Shown in pieces: positions 40,808 through 49,979 of a DNA stretch of 64,000 nucleotides. The notes under the pieces were generated by a model, which had not been told where the DNA came from, did no database searches, and saw only the letters and a list, made by a program, of their open reading frames with translations. A program made the translations under genes and the position numbers. Origin of the DNA: Pedobacter foliorum (lineage in GTDB: Bacteria; Bacteroidota; Bacteroidia; Sphingobacteriales; Sphingobacteriaceae); NCBI RefSeq assembly GCF_013266735.1, contig NZ_JABSNU010000004.1, positions 434,001 through 498,000 of the forward strand, read 5' to 3'. Within the stretch, counting starts at the first letter, position 1. Each line of letters starts with the position of its first letter.

Positions 40808-41344
40808 ATGAAGATTTTAGCCTTTGCAGGAAGCAGTAGTCACCAGTCAATTAATCGTAAATTGGTTATTCATACCACCTCTTTTTTTAAGGAACATGAT
40901 GTTACATTGCTGGATCTAAATGATTTTGAGATGCCGCTGTTCTCTGTAGATAGGGAAGCAAATGATGGTTATCCGGATAAGGCATATAAACTTATAGATC
41001 ACATATCCGCAACAGATTTGATTGTACTTTCTTTGGCAGAGCATAACGGCAGTTATAGCACGGCTTTTAAGAATGTAATGGATTGGTGCTCACGTACGAA
41101 TAGCAAGTTTTTTCAAAATAAACCAATGTTGCTAATGAGTACTTCGCCCGGAGGATTTGGAGGTGGTAATGTGATGAATGCAGCGGTAGTGAGGCTTCCT
41201 AAGCTAGGTGCTGATGTATTGGCAACCTTTTCATTGCCTTCATTTTATGAGAACTTTGATCAGGAAGCGGGGATTGTAAATCCCGCGCTTCTTGAAGTGT
41301 ATCTTTCAAAAATTAATGAAGTAAAAGCTAAAATGGTTTTATAA
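40808..41344 (+). CDS. NADPH-dependent FMN reductase family protein
   Basis: 178 residues with the flavodoxin-like fold. The phosphate loop GSSSHQSINRKL (residues 7-18) binds FMN. LSLAEHNGSYSTAFKNVMDW is the conserved middle block, and LLMSTSPGGFGGGN follows. It reduces FMN or quinone-like substrates with NAD(P)H. It overlaps by 6 bp the end of the opposite-strand desaturase gene. Confidence 0.88.
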   Translation: MKILAFAGSSSHQSINRKLVIHTTSFFKEHDVTLLDLNDFEMPLFSVDREANDGYPDKAYKLIDHISATDLIVLSLAEHNGSYSTAFKNVMDWCSRTNSKFFQNKPMLLMSTSPGGFGGGNVMNAAVVRLPKLGADVLATFSLPSFYENFDQEAGIVNPALLEVYLSKINEVKAKMVL

Positions 41345-42217
41345 TTGCCGTTGCATTACCCGTGCTGTTTGTGTGCTGCCATCGTGGCTCCAGCCCGGAG
41401 GATAAAAGATATATTTTAATTTATCTTTAAATGTAGGGGCTTTTTTAACATCAGCATAGAGTGCAATAAACTCATGGAAAATGATATTTACAGGGCCTAC
41501 ATCCTCAGGTTGTGTGGTTAATCCATATTTTATTTCTTCTTCGGCTACCTCTGCCTGGAATGTTCCAAATATCCGATCCCATAGGATCAAAACCATCCCC
41601 ATGTTCTTGTCAAGGTAGCGTACATTGCTGGCATGATGAACACGGTGATGAGAAGGTGTAACAAAAAGATATTCAATTATCGGATGTAGTTTTCCAACAG
41701 ATTTGGTATGTACAATGTTGCCATAAATCTGAGTAACCAGATAGGCAAACAGAATATCAAAAGCATTAAATCCCATTAGTGCCAAGGGCAAATAGAAGAA
41801 TACCCTGTATAGAGGTTCAAATACTGTAGACCTGAACCCAGTGGTAAGGTTAAAATGTTCTGAAGAATGATGGGTAACGTGCATTGCCCAAAAGAAACGA
41901 ACATAGTGCCCAGTATAATGTAAGAACCAGTATAAAAAGTCCTGAGCCAGAATTAGCACAATCCAATAAACCAGTGTGTTGGAAATTTGAAATAAACGAT
42001 AATGAACATAGAAATATTGAAGCAACATAAAGGTTCCCGCTTTTGTAAGGATATTGATAACAAAGGCGCTAGCCATCAGGTATACATTGGTAAGGGTATC
42101 ACGTTTTTGATAATGTTTTTTATCGTGTACGTAACTAAAGTACATTTCAAACAAGGTAAGTAGAATGACGAAGCCAAATAGTGCTCCAACTGTTATACTT
42201 TTATCCAAATCTGTCAT
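41339..42217 (-). CDS. Sterol desaturase/fatty acid hydroxylase superfamily membrane protein
   Basis: 292 residues, four to five hydrophobic helices. The di-iron histidine clusters are His100-x3-His104, His113-x2-His116/His117, and HHRVHH at 190-195. These are the superfamily hallmarks. Substrate could be a fatty acid, a hopanoid-like lipid, an alkyl ether lipid or a carotenoid. It follows the DUF4249 gene on the same strand by 21 bp. Electron donor not identified. Confidence 0.87.
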   Translation of the reverse strand: MTDLDKSITVGALFGFVILLTLFEMYFSYVHDKKHYQKRDTLTNVYLMASAFVINILTKAGTFMLLQYFYVHYRLFQISNTLVYWIVLILAQDFLYWFLHYTGHYVRFFWAMHVTHHSSEHFNLTTGFRSTVFEPLYRVFFYLPLALMGFNAFDILFAYLVTQIYGNIVHTKSVGKLHPIIEYLFVTPSHHRVHHASNVRYLDKNMGMVLILWDRIFGTFQAEVAEEEIKYGLTTQPEDVGPVNIIFHEFIALYADVKKAPTFKDKLKYIFYPPGWSHDGSTQTARVMQRQL

Positions 42218-42238
42218 TTCTGGTTCTTTTCTATTAAT

Positions 42239-43036
42239 TTACGGAATTACTATTGTTTTACGTTGAACAGTATGTGCACTAAAATATCCTATGGCTCCAC
42301 CAGCAATGTTGGTTACCGGGTTAGCAGGAGCTGCTCCATCAGAAGACCCATTCGCATTGGAGAGGCTAAACATGTAAAGATAAACGGCAGCATCAATACA
42401 ATGCATTTCTGCTGTTAACCGATCGCCCTTAACAATGTTCTTGCTGCGGTCTTTGGTAGTATTTTCAAATACAAGATAATCGTTCACTTCCTGTCCAGTT
42501 GTAAATTCATCATTAAATACTTTGTACTGGCGCTGAATTTTATCGTTGATATATTGCTGAAACCAGTAGTAATTTTTGATGCCCGAAATATCCTTAAATT
42601 TTACCATTGGCGTGGTCCTCAAAGTGTCATAATCAGCTGTTTTTAATGTAAAATCTAAGAAAGGTACTGGTTCCGGCATTGTACTGGAAGACGTAAAAGT
42701 TTCATTGTCAGTAGTTACGGTTAAGTGGTAGGTTTGACCTGGAGTTCCATTAATTCTGTCAGTTTCGTAAACACCTTTGCTTGTTTCCGATAACAAAATT
42801 GTGGTGCCGTTGTTTTCAATTTTTACTAATGCACCACCAACCCCGTTAAATTGATTGTCATCGCCAAAGTTCTTTGTTTTACTAACGTTTACTTTACATA
42901 CTCCAGGTTCATTGGTAATTGTACCTTCAATTACATATTTTGGGGTGTTGTCTTTAAGTTTGAGGTCAATAGCATCTTCGCATGACCATAGAAATGCAAT
43001 CATAGAAAAAAGTATTGTACGATATATAATCTTCAT
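42239..43036 (-). CDS. DUF4249 family lipoprotein
   Basis: 265 residues with lipobox LWSC (Cys about 19). The opening CEDAIDLKLKDNTPKYVIEG and VNVSKTKNF are typical of DUF4249, a Bacteroidota family regularly encoded next to an STN-containing TonB receptor and thought to be its surface partner, like SusD for SusC. It starts 3 bp after the receptor's stop, so they are co-transcribed. No catalytic motif. Confidence 0.87.
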   Translation of the reverse strand: MKIIYRTILFSMIAFLWSCEDAIDLKLKDNTPKYVIEGTITNEPGVCKVNVSKTKNFGDDNQFNGVGGALVKIENNGTTILLSETSKGVYETDRINGTPGQTYHLTVTTDNETFTSSSTMPEPVPFLDFTLKTADYDTLRTTPMVKFKDISGIKNYYWFQQYINDKIQRQYKVFNDEFTTGQEVNDYLVFENTTKDRSKNIVKGDRLTAEMHCIDAAVYLYMFSLSNANGSSDGAAPANPVTNIAGGAIGYFSAHTVQRKTIVIP

Positions 43037-43039
43037 TGG

Positions 43040-45682
43040 TTAAAATTTAAAATTGTAAGAGATTGATGGAATAAATCTGAACAATGTAGTTCTTAAAGCT
43101 TCCGTTCTGTTTGGATCTGATTCACTATCCTGGAAAGTAATGCGGAAAGGATTTTTACGACCATAAGCATTGTATAAGCTAAAGTTTAATTCAGATGAGA
43201 ACTTTTTGGTTTGCTTTAATAAGCGGGTTGCTCCTAAATCTAATCTGTGATAGCTTGGCATACGATCAGCATTGCGTTCTGAGAAATAGAAATAGCTTTG
43301 TCCAAGAAGCTTGTATTTTCCATTTGGAAAAGTAACTGCGTTACCTGTAGAATACACCCAATTAGCAGAAACAGTCCATTTCTGGCTTAGCTTATACATG
43401 CTGACAAAAGAAATATCGTGAGTTTTATCCTGACGGGCATTATACCACTCATTGTTGTTTATCCCATCAATTTTTCTTTCTGTTTTTGATAACGTGTAAC
43501 CTAGCCAACCGGTTAATCTACCCGCTTTCTTTTTTAACAATAACTCAAGGCCATAGGCACGTCCTTTACCAAATAGTAACTGGGTTTCTATAGGTCTATT
43601 GGTGAATATATCTGCCCCATTGCGGTAATCAATTTGATTTTTTAGCGTCTTGTAATAAGTTTCTGCTGTGAACTCATAGGAGTTCCCAATATTCTTATAG
43701 TATCCAATCGAAACCTGGTCACTCAATTCAGGTTTAATGATGTTGGTGCTGGCTACCCATCTATCAGTGGGTGATGCTGCATTAGAATTGGAAATTAGAT
43801 GCAGATTTTGAACATTTCTAACATAGGAAGCTTTTACAGATGCCGACTCATTTACCTGAAGTGCCGCTGAAAGGCGAGGTTCTAAGTTTACATAAGTTTT
43901 TACGATTTCGCCTCTTTTATAGCTGGTTGAGCCGGTTACATTACCTGAACCATCAATAGTATAATATTCGCCAGATCCTAGTATGCTGAAGGCAGAAACT
44001 CTTAGGCCATAGGTGAGGCTAAAGGCATCGCTTGCTTTCCATGTGTTGCTTGCATATACGGCATTCTCTAAAGAGAATCTATTCTGAAGTTTTTGAGAAA
44101 TAAAACCCGAATTGCCAGTGGCTTGTACTTCACCCGGTTTTATGGTGTGAAATATCGAGTTGAAACCAAAGCTTACCGTGTTTTTTTCATTGGCATACCA
44201 TTGCATATCTTCCTTGAAATTCCAGTCACGGATTTGAGAGAAGAGCGTAAGTGAATTTTCATCCGTATTTGATTGGATTTTGTAGTTGTAGTTACTGAAA
44301 ATTACCGAGGTATTAGAGAATAACTTGTTGCTGAAAACATGATTCCAACGGAGTGTTGAAGTGGCATTACCCCAATTAATTCCTGATAGGTTATCTGATG
44401 CTAATACGTCTTTTCCAAAATAACCGGATATGTACAGCCTGTCTTTGTCTCCCAAGATGTAGTTTGCCTTGGCATTAACATCATAAAAGTAAAGCTGCGT
44501 GTTATTAATAGCGGTATCACTGGAGAGTTTTAGAAACATATCAACATATGTTCTGCGAGCGGAGATTAGAAAGGAAGATTTTTCTTTTTGAATAGGTCCT
44601 TCAACATTAATTCTGGCGGCAATTGCTCCAACACCACCATTTACACCGAACTTCTGATTGTTTCCATCATTCATTTTAACATCTAATACTGACGATAAGC
44701 CGCCTCCGTATTGGGCAGGCATTCCGCTTTTATAGAGGGTTACATTTTTTATGGCATCAGAGTTAAATGTTGAAAAGAAACCCAATAGATGAGATGCATT
44801 GTAAACAGGGGCTTCATCAAGTAAAATCATATTCTGATCCGCACTGCCACCTCTAACAAACATTCCCCCATTACCTTCTCCGGCAGTTTTAACGCCAGGT
44901 AATAACTGTAATGTTTTAATTAAATCAGGTTCGCCCATTAAAACAGGAACTTCTTTTGTTTCACTAATGGTTAGGCGTTCCATTCCCATTTGTGGATTTT
45001 GAATATTTCTTTGACTAGAGTTGCTGGTAATGGTAACAGTTTCCAGAAGGTTCTCGTCGTCTGATAATGCGATATTCAGGTTTGTGTTCTTGTTTAGTTC
45101 AATAGTGTTTTTATAAGGTTTTGAGCCAATAGCACTTACTTCAAGACTGTAGTTTCCTTGAGTTAATGTGAGTGAATAAAAGCCATACTCGTTGCTTGTT
45201 GTTGCAATACTTGTCCCGACAACTCTAATTGTGGCTGCAATTAAAGTTTCTCCGGTATTCTGTGATTTGATGGTTCCGCTAATGGTATGTTTTTCTTTGC
45301 TTTGAGTCGTATTTGCCGCCGGATCGGCTTCGACCTTTTTTGTTTTTTCAGGTGCAAGACGAATGAAGATTTCTTTATCAAGAACGCTAAATTGTAGTGG
45401 TTTGTCTGTAAAGGCAGTTGTTAATACATCTTTTAGACTCTTTTCTTTGGCATTCACGCTGATTTTTATTGTACTTAGGGCAACTTGTTCATTGTAAGTA
45501 AACTTTGTTCCACAGATAGCAGTTATTTTATCTAGTGCACTCTTCAGTTTCTCGTCTTTTAAATTTATGCTTAGCTTTTTATCAAGTGGGCCTTGGGCAT
45601 GTGCGCGTGATTGCACCAATACAAGTAGTAGCAATATTACGGCAACAAAGGTTAGGAACCCAACAGGTTCAATTTTTTTCAT
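43040..45682 (-). CDS. TonB-dependent receptor with STN and regulatory-like domains
   Basis: 880 residues from ATG at 45682 (MKKIEPVGFL); the frame stays open for 16 more codons to 45730 but those lack signal character. Signal peptide ends HAQ, then STN domain (about 35-105, KLSINLKDEKLKSALDKITA), a carboxypeptidase-D regulatory-like domain (about 135-215, TISGTIKSQNTGETLIAATI), a plug domain (about 225-345, EVPVLMGEPDLIKTLQLLPG, MFVRGGSADQN) and barrel to the C-terminal aromatic residue. FecR/ECF genes lie just upstream. Together with DUF4249 this is a signalling uptake receptor; the ligand is unknown. Confidence 0.92.
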   Translation of the reverse strand: MKKIEPVGFLTFVAVILLLLVLVQSRAHAQGPLDKKLSINLKDEKLKSALDKITAICGTKFTYNEQVALSTIKISVNAKEKSLKDVLTTAFTDKPLQFSVLDKEIFIRLAPEKTKKVEADPAANTTQSKEKHTISGTIKSQNTGETLIAATIRVVGTSIATTSNEYGFYSLTLTQGNYSLEVSAIGSKPYKNTIELNKNTNLNIALSDDENLLETVTITSNSSQRNIQNPQMGMERLTISETKEVPVLMGEPDLIKTLQLLPGVKTAGEGNGGMFVRGGSADQNMILLDEAPVYNASHLLGFFSTFNSDAIKNVTLYKSGMPAQYGGGLSSVLDVKMNDGNNQKFGVNGGVGAIAARINVEGPIQKEKSSFLISARRTYVDMFLKLSSDTAINNTQLYFYDVNAKANYILGDKDRLYISGYFGKDVLASDNLSGINWGNATSTLRWNHVFSNKLFSNTSVIFSNYNYKIQSNTDENSLTLFSQIRDWNFKEDMQWYANEKNTVSFGFNSIFHTIKPGEVQATGNSGFISQKLQNRFSLENAVYASNTWKASDAFSLTYGLRVSAFSILGSGEYYTIDGSGNVTGSTSYKRGEIVKTYVNLEPRLSAALQVNESASVKASYVRNVQNLHLISNSNAASPTDRWVASTNIIKPELSDQVSIGYYKNIGNSYEFTAETYYKTLKNQIDYRNGADIFTNRPIETQLLFGKGRAYGLELLLKKKAGRLTGWLGYTLSKTERKIDGINNNEWYNARQDKTHDISFVSMYKLSQKWTVSANWVYSTGNAVTFPNGKYKLLGQSYFYFSERNADRMPSYHRLDLGATRLLKQTKKFSSELNFSLYNAYGRKNPFRITFQDSESDPNRTEALRTTLFRFIPSISYNFKF

Positions 45683-45880
45683 TTGTATGTTGTTTGGTAA
45701 GTTATGACGTGGAAAATCATTTATTGTCACAGTATCATTTCAAATTATTAGTGATAAGCTGAAACAGGTTTCATAACTTTATAATTAATTATTGATTTCT
45801 TATGTCCTATAGTTCTCAAGGCTTGGACATTTTAAATTGGTTCAGATATTTGTCTGGTTCTGTTCTTCAGGATCAGACAT

Positions 45881-46873
45881 TTATTTTAAGATCACATAAT
45901 GCCCTCCATTTCTTTCCCAGGTAGTTTCCATTACCAAACACAACTTGTTTAGGGTTTGGCCAATATTATCATTCATATTTAAATTGCCGTAAAATGCTTT
46001 GTCGGCTAAATCTGTTTTTAATTGAATCTGTATACCGTATTGTAATTCAATATCTTTTATTACTTCCTGTAGTACCGCTCCTTTATATTCAAACAAGCCT
46101 AACCGTTTGTTTAAAAAAGATGCGGCACCAGGGAAGTCTACCTTTGTGAGTTTTTCATTTGCTTTATCAACAATAATTTGCTGATTTGGTAACATAATCT
46201 CACTTTGGCTCTGGTTGTTGGCCTTTAGGGCCACGGCTACCTTACCGGTAACCAGGGTTACATTTATTGTGTTGTGTTTTGGATATGCCGAAATATTAAA
46301 ACTTGTTCCTAATACTGTTGTACTCACAGTACCAGTTTTAATAATGAAGGGGTGCTTAGAATCGTGTTTAACTTCAAAAAATGCTTCTCCATCAAGGCTA
46401 ATTAACCTTTGGTCGCCTCTAAATTTATCTGGATAATTCAATTTGCTATTCGGACTCAACCAAACCTTTGTGCCATCGGCAAGAAGCAATTGTTTGCGTT
46501 CACCAGTTGAACTAAGAACCTGTTGCTGATGAACTGGTGTAATTATATTTAGGATGTCAGACTTAAAGAAGTATAAACCACCAAGAATAAATAGGAGGGC
46601 TGCAGCTACAGAAACAAATCTGCGAAGCCTTAGGGTCATTTTGTTAGGTGGATTTAATTTAAATTGTTTAGTCTCAAATGGTATGAAATCAGGAATAAGA
46701 TCTGTATCGGGAAGTGTATGTGTGTTATCCCAGGTAGTTGACATTAGTGCCTTGATCTCGTGATCATCACTTGCACTATCTAAAAGCTTAAAAAATGCTT
46801 CCAACTCATCGGAAGTGCACTTGTTGTTCAAGTACAAATTATACAAATCCTCTAATTTTTGCTTTTCTTTCAC
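45881..46873 (-). CDS. FecR family anti-sigma factor (second unit)
   Basis: 330 residues with a GTG start at 46873. Transmembrane helix about 86-103 (FVSVAAALLFILGGLYFF). Periplasmic FecR core WLSPNSKLNYPDKF, RLISLDGEAFFEVKHDSKHP and TTVLGTSFNISAYP, then the DUF4974-type C-terminal domain (GLFEYKGAVLQEVIKDIELQ). It should hold the sigma factor encoded 75 bp upstream and read the STN domain of the TonB receptor encoded 198 bp downstream. Confidence 0.92.
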   Translation of the reverse strand: MKEKQKLEDLYNLYLNNKCTSDELEAFFKLLDSASDDHEIKALMSTTWDNTHTLPDTDLIPDFIPFETKQFKLNPPNKMTLRLRRFVSVAAALLFILGGLYFFKSDILNIITPVHQQQVLSSTGERKQLLLADGTKVWLSPNSKLNYPDKFRGDQRLISLDGEAFFEVKHDSKHPFIIKTGTVSTTVLGTSFNISAYPKHNTINVTLVTGKVAVALKANNQSQSEIMLPNQQIIVDKANEKLTKVDFPGAASFLNKRLGLFEYKGAVLQEVIKDIELQYGIQIQLKTDLADKAFYGNLNMNDNIGQTLNKLCLVMETTWERNGGHYVILK

Positions 46874-46948
46874 TTTGCTTTACATAAAAGAAATGAGCTT
46901 CGCTGCTCAATCCGATTATATCTAATACAACTGTGGGAAGCAATAGGA

Positions 46949-47557
46949 CTAGTTCGAACGAAAATAATTTGAGGCAGCAATGAGAAAACAAATTACACTG
47001 CCATTTTGGTTTACATAATTGCGAATGAAACGGGTTGCTTCTACCATATGATTTTTAACAGTATTCTTTGATATATTGAGCTTTTTGGCTATTTCATCGT
47101 GACTTAGGTCCTCGTTTCTACTTAAATTGTAGATCAGTTTCTTTTGAGGAGGTAATTTTGCAATAGCATCGTCGTAGGTTCTCAATAATTCTTTTTCCAG
47201 AAGATTGTCTTCGGTACTGTTTCTGATAGTTTCAATAAAGACAAATAACTGTTGTTGAAGTGCTTTTTCTCTTGCAACCTTTTTTAAGTGATTTAGTACA
47301 TGATTCAGCGTGATTTTCTTAATATAGGCGCCAAAATTTAGTTCGGTATTAATCTGATCTCTTTTTTGCCAGACTTTAATGAATACCTCCTGAACAATCT
47401 CTTCAGAAATATCAGGTGATTTACAGAGGCTGCAAGCATAAACAAATATTTTGCTTCTGTATTGATTATAGATTTCAGCAAACGCAGTTTGATCACCATT
47501 CCTGAGCTTAGTCAGTAATTCATTGTCTTCGCGTTTATTTGATGATTCTGTCTGCAT
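46949..47557 (-). CDS. ECF sigma factor (second unit)
   Basis: 202 residues, RpoE-like family with region 2 (TAFAEIYNQYRSKIFVYACS, DISEEIVQEVFIKVWQKRDQ) and region 4 (RNEDLSHDEIAKKLNISKNT, VKNHMVEATRFIRNYV). Arranged sigma-FecR-TonB receptor in one direction. The C-terminal hydrophobic extension VICFLIAASNYF is unusual for an ECF sigma factor. Confidence 0.9.
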   Translation of the reverse strand: MQTESSNKREDNELLTKLRNGDQTAFAEIYNQYRSKIFVYACSLCKSPDISEEIVQEVFIKVWQKRDQINTELNFGAYIKKITLNHVLNHLKKVAREKALQQQLFVFIETIRNSTEDNLLEKELLRTYDDAIAKLPPQKKLIYNLSRNEDLSHDEIAKKLNISKNTVKNHMVEATRFIRNYVNQNGSVICFLIAASNYFRSN

Positions 47558-47635
47558 GAAAAACTATTGCGCCCAATGTTAGATAATTTTTTCTAGACTA
47601 AAAAATCATCGGATCGCTATAGTGTTTGCTTTTTG

Positions 47636-48757
47636 TTATCGCCCTGTCAAATCTATTGTGAATCTGTCAAATAAAGTGGCTTCTTCATTAGCATTTAAAT
47701 CTGATACAGTATAATATTCTCCTTGTATGCTAAAACTGAAAGGTGTTTTTTCAATACATATTTTTAAAAAGCCATGTCTGTTATCACAATAGTTATCCAG
47801 TTGAACTTGATTGAATAATTCACTTTTTGTACTGTAATTACTATCGAAAGGATCTGCAAGCTGGTGCAATTCGTCGAAACCTCCAGCTCCTGCAACAATG
47901 AAGGGAAGCGTTTTTCCGTCTTCATATTGTTTAGTAAAGCGTTGGTAGTTATGTACGTGGCCACTAAAAATGATATCTGGTTTTACGCCTGCTTCTTCAA
48001 ATGAACTTTCTAAAAATTCTATCATTGGTTTGCTTGATCCATGATTTGTATCTGCCGAATAAGGAGCATGGTGCATGCAAACGATTATCGCTTTGTCGGA
48101 ACGAAACTTGGCTGCATTTTGCAACTCTTTAATAAACCAGTTTTTTTGTTCCTTAGTAATGTGGCCATATTTGGGGACGTTGGTATGAAGGCCAATTATT
48201 GTTGCCAAAGGAGACTCCATTGTCCAAAACACATGTGGCTGAACCTGGCTTTTTCTATTGCTTTCAGTGCCGAAATGAATTGTTTTAGGGCAGGTATTAC
48301 AAAACGCAGTATAGAAGGCCTCGAGGCTTTCATAGTGTGAATCACAGTCTGGATTTATATCTGTGTCGTGATTTCCGGCAATGGCATAAATAGGTGCAGG
48401 ATAGGCTTCGAATGGTTTTAAAAACTGTTCATCGTACTGCTCTGCTTCACCATAGTGATATACAATGTCTCCTAGATGGTATAAGAATGCTGGCTTTTCG
48501 TGTTCGTTGTTTGCATTTGAGTGTTGATCAGCCATTTTTTCGGCTACTTGTTTTTGAGTGTCAGCAGATTTTAGTCCACCGGTATCACCAACCATATGAA
48601 AAACCATTTTTCCTGGAACAGTTTCACTTAAACGGTTTCCGAGGTTTAATCGATAGGGGTAACTACCAACAGGTTCAGGCAAAGGTTGAAATTTATCAAG
48701 GTCATCAACCTGATCTGTTTTGAAAACAGCATTGTAAAGAATCTTTGTGCTGATCAT
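47636..48757 (-). CDS. Calcineurin-like metallophosphoesterase
   Basis: 373 residues without signal peptide. Motifs in order: VGDTGG (DxG, with preceding His), LGDIVY (GDxx), AIAGNHDTD (GNHD), CMHHAPY and SGHVHNYQRF (GHxH), the five blocks that bind the two metal ions. Probably a cytosolic phosphoesterase acting on phosphodiesters, nucleotides or proteins; substrate not evident. The 154-bp region upstream separates it from the 48924 gene. Confidence 0.88.
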   Translation of the reverse strand: MISTKILYNAVFKTDQVDDLDKFQPLPEPVGSYPYRLNLGNRLSETVPGKMVFHMVGDTGGLKSADTQKQVAEKMADQHSNANNEHEKPAFLYHLGDIVYHYGEAEQYDEQFLKPFEAYPAPIYAIAGNHDTDINPDCDSHYESLEAFYTAFCNTCPKTIHFGTESNRKSQVQPHVFWTMESPLATIIGLHTNVPKYGHITKEQKNWFIKELQNAAKFRSDKAIIVCMHHAPYSADTNHGSSKPMIEFLESSFEEAGVKPDIIFSGHVHNYQRFTKQYEDGKTLPFIVAGAGGFDELHQLADPFDSNYSTKSELFNQVQLDNYCDNRHGFLKICIEKTPFSFSIQGEYYTVSDLNANEEATLFDRFTIDLTGR

Positions 48758-48911
48758 AATCTTAATGTTTGGTGATTACTATAAAATTAGGGTGTCAATA
48801 TTAAGTCAGCATTAAAAATTGATTATTATCAAGAATGGCAATATAGCCTTATCTGTATTGATTGTGATGAATCTATTGTTAAGGGATTGGGATGTGTTAA
48901 CATAATGATAA

Positions 48912-48943
48912 TTGCACATTAAAATGCAGTTAATCTATATTTG
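48912..48943 (+). promoter_or_regulatory. Putative promoter TTG-N21-TATATTTG
   Basis: TTG at 48912-48914 and TATATTTG at 48936-48943, a complete match to TAnnTTTG with a 21-nt spacer. The ATG (48924) of the small ORF lies between the boxes, so a transcript from here would start translation later, perhaps at GTG 48948. Confidence 0.45.
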
Positions 48944-49181
48944 CGGCGTGACAACACCCTTATACGTACTTTACGAATTACTGATCAGACTTACAGAGTT
49001 AGATCCAATGATCGGCGATTTTCATGCGCATAAACAAATCGAAAATGGTGCAATTATCAGAACAAATAATGGCTCATTGAATGTTCCAAAGCATATATTG
49101 AAAAAACAATTTTCAAGTCCCTCTGAAGTAACTGAAGCTGACTTAAAACAGTTGGTGAATGAATTTAAATGGAGTACTTAA
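48924..49181 (+). CDS. Small hypothetical protein upstream of the WYL regulator, start uncertain
   Basis: Up to 85 residues from ATG 48924 or 77 from GTG 48948. Sequence continues YELLIRLTELDPMIGDFHAH and ends LKQLVNEFKWST. It has no signal peptide, no known domain and modest hydrophobicity. The promoter elements at 48912-48943 favour a start at 48948 or later. It ends 32 bp before the WYL regulator and may be co-transcribed. Confidence 0.55.
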   Translation: MQLIYICGVTTPLYVLYELLIRLTELDPMIGDFHAHKQIENGAIIRTNNGSLNVPKHILKKQFSSPSEVTEADLKQLVNEFKWST

Positions 49182-49213
49182 TTGGATGTATATTTGATGG
49201 TTAAAATTTGTCA

Positions 49214-49918
49214 ATGCAAAGGGAAACATCAAGACTATCCAGGATTATAGCCATACTTACCCAGCTTCAAACAAGAAGACTCTCTACTGCTACCTATCTT
49301 TCTGAGAAATTTAATGTAAGCATTAGAACTATTTACAGAGACATCAGGTGTTTGCAAGATGGTGGAATTCCAATATTTACTCAAGAAGGGAAGGGATACG
49401 CTCTTGTTGATGGGTATAGTTTGCCGCCTATCAGCTTCACAGAAAGTCAGGCAAATGCATTAATCACTGCAGAACAGCTGGTGTTGAGGAATAAAGATAT
49501 TTCGTTTGTTAATGAATATTCGGATGCCGTAACAAAGATAAAATCAGTACTGAAAAGCAATACGAAGGATAATGTAAATCTACTTTCAGAAAGAATTGCG
49601 ATACGAAATAACATTGAAAGTGACCGTTCAAGTAACAATTTGTCTTCAATTCAACTTGCGCTCACAGGTTTTAAACTGTTAGAGATTACTTACGTTGCAG
49701 AGGATAATGCCGAAACTTCGAGAGTGTTGGAGCCATTTGCTGTATACAGTACTCAAGACAATTGGCTAATGATTGCGTTTTGCAGGCTCCGTAATGAATA
49801 CAGGTCTTTCAGATTAGATAGAATAAAGTATTTGTCGGTGCTGGGACAGATATTTGAGCCTCATAAATTAACGCTGCCTGAATATTTCCAGTTGTGTAAA
49901 GAAAAATCTAACCCCTGA
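49214..49918 (+). CDS. WYL domain-containing helix-turn-helix regulator
   Basis: 234 residues from ATG 49214. An N-terminal winged helix-turn-helix (HTH_11: LSRIIAILTQLQTRRLSTAT, YLSEKFNVSIRTIYRDIRCL) is followed by a C-terminal WYL domain with LEPFAVYSTQDNWLMIAFCR (in place of the standard WYL residues) and RSFRLDRI. These regulators commonly sense small molecules and control an adjacent GyrI-like gene, as here (61 bp downstream). Confidence 0.88.
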   Translation: MQRETSRLSRIIAILTQLQTRRLSTATYLSEKFNVSIRTIYRDIRCLQDGGIPIFTQEGKGYALVDGYSLPPISFTESQANALITAEQLVLRNKDISFVNEYSDAVTKIKSVLKSNTKDNVNLLSERIAIRNNIESDRSSNNLSSIQLALTGFKLLEITYVAEDNAETSRVLEPFAVYSTQDNWLMIAFCRLRNEYRSFRLDRIKYLSVLGQIFEPHKLTLPEYFQLCKEKSNP

Positions 49919-49942
49919 CATACTGTTGTCAAATCGCCGCTC

Positions 49943-49950
49943 TACTTTTG
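49943..49950 (+). promoter_or_regulatory. Putative -7 element before GyrI-like gene (TACTTTTG)
   Basis: TACTTTTG matches TAnnTTTG, 30 bp before ATG 49980 in the 61-bp gap after the WYL gene. No clear -33 element. Confidence 0.4.
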
Positions 49951-49979
49951 TGCTAAGAAATCATTAAAGAAGTATTTTT

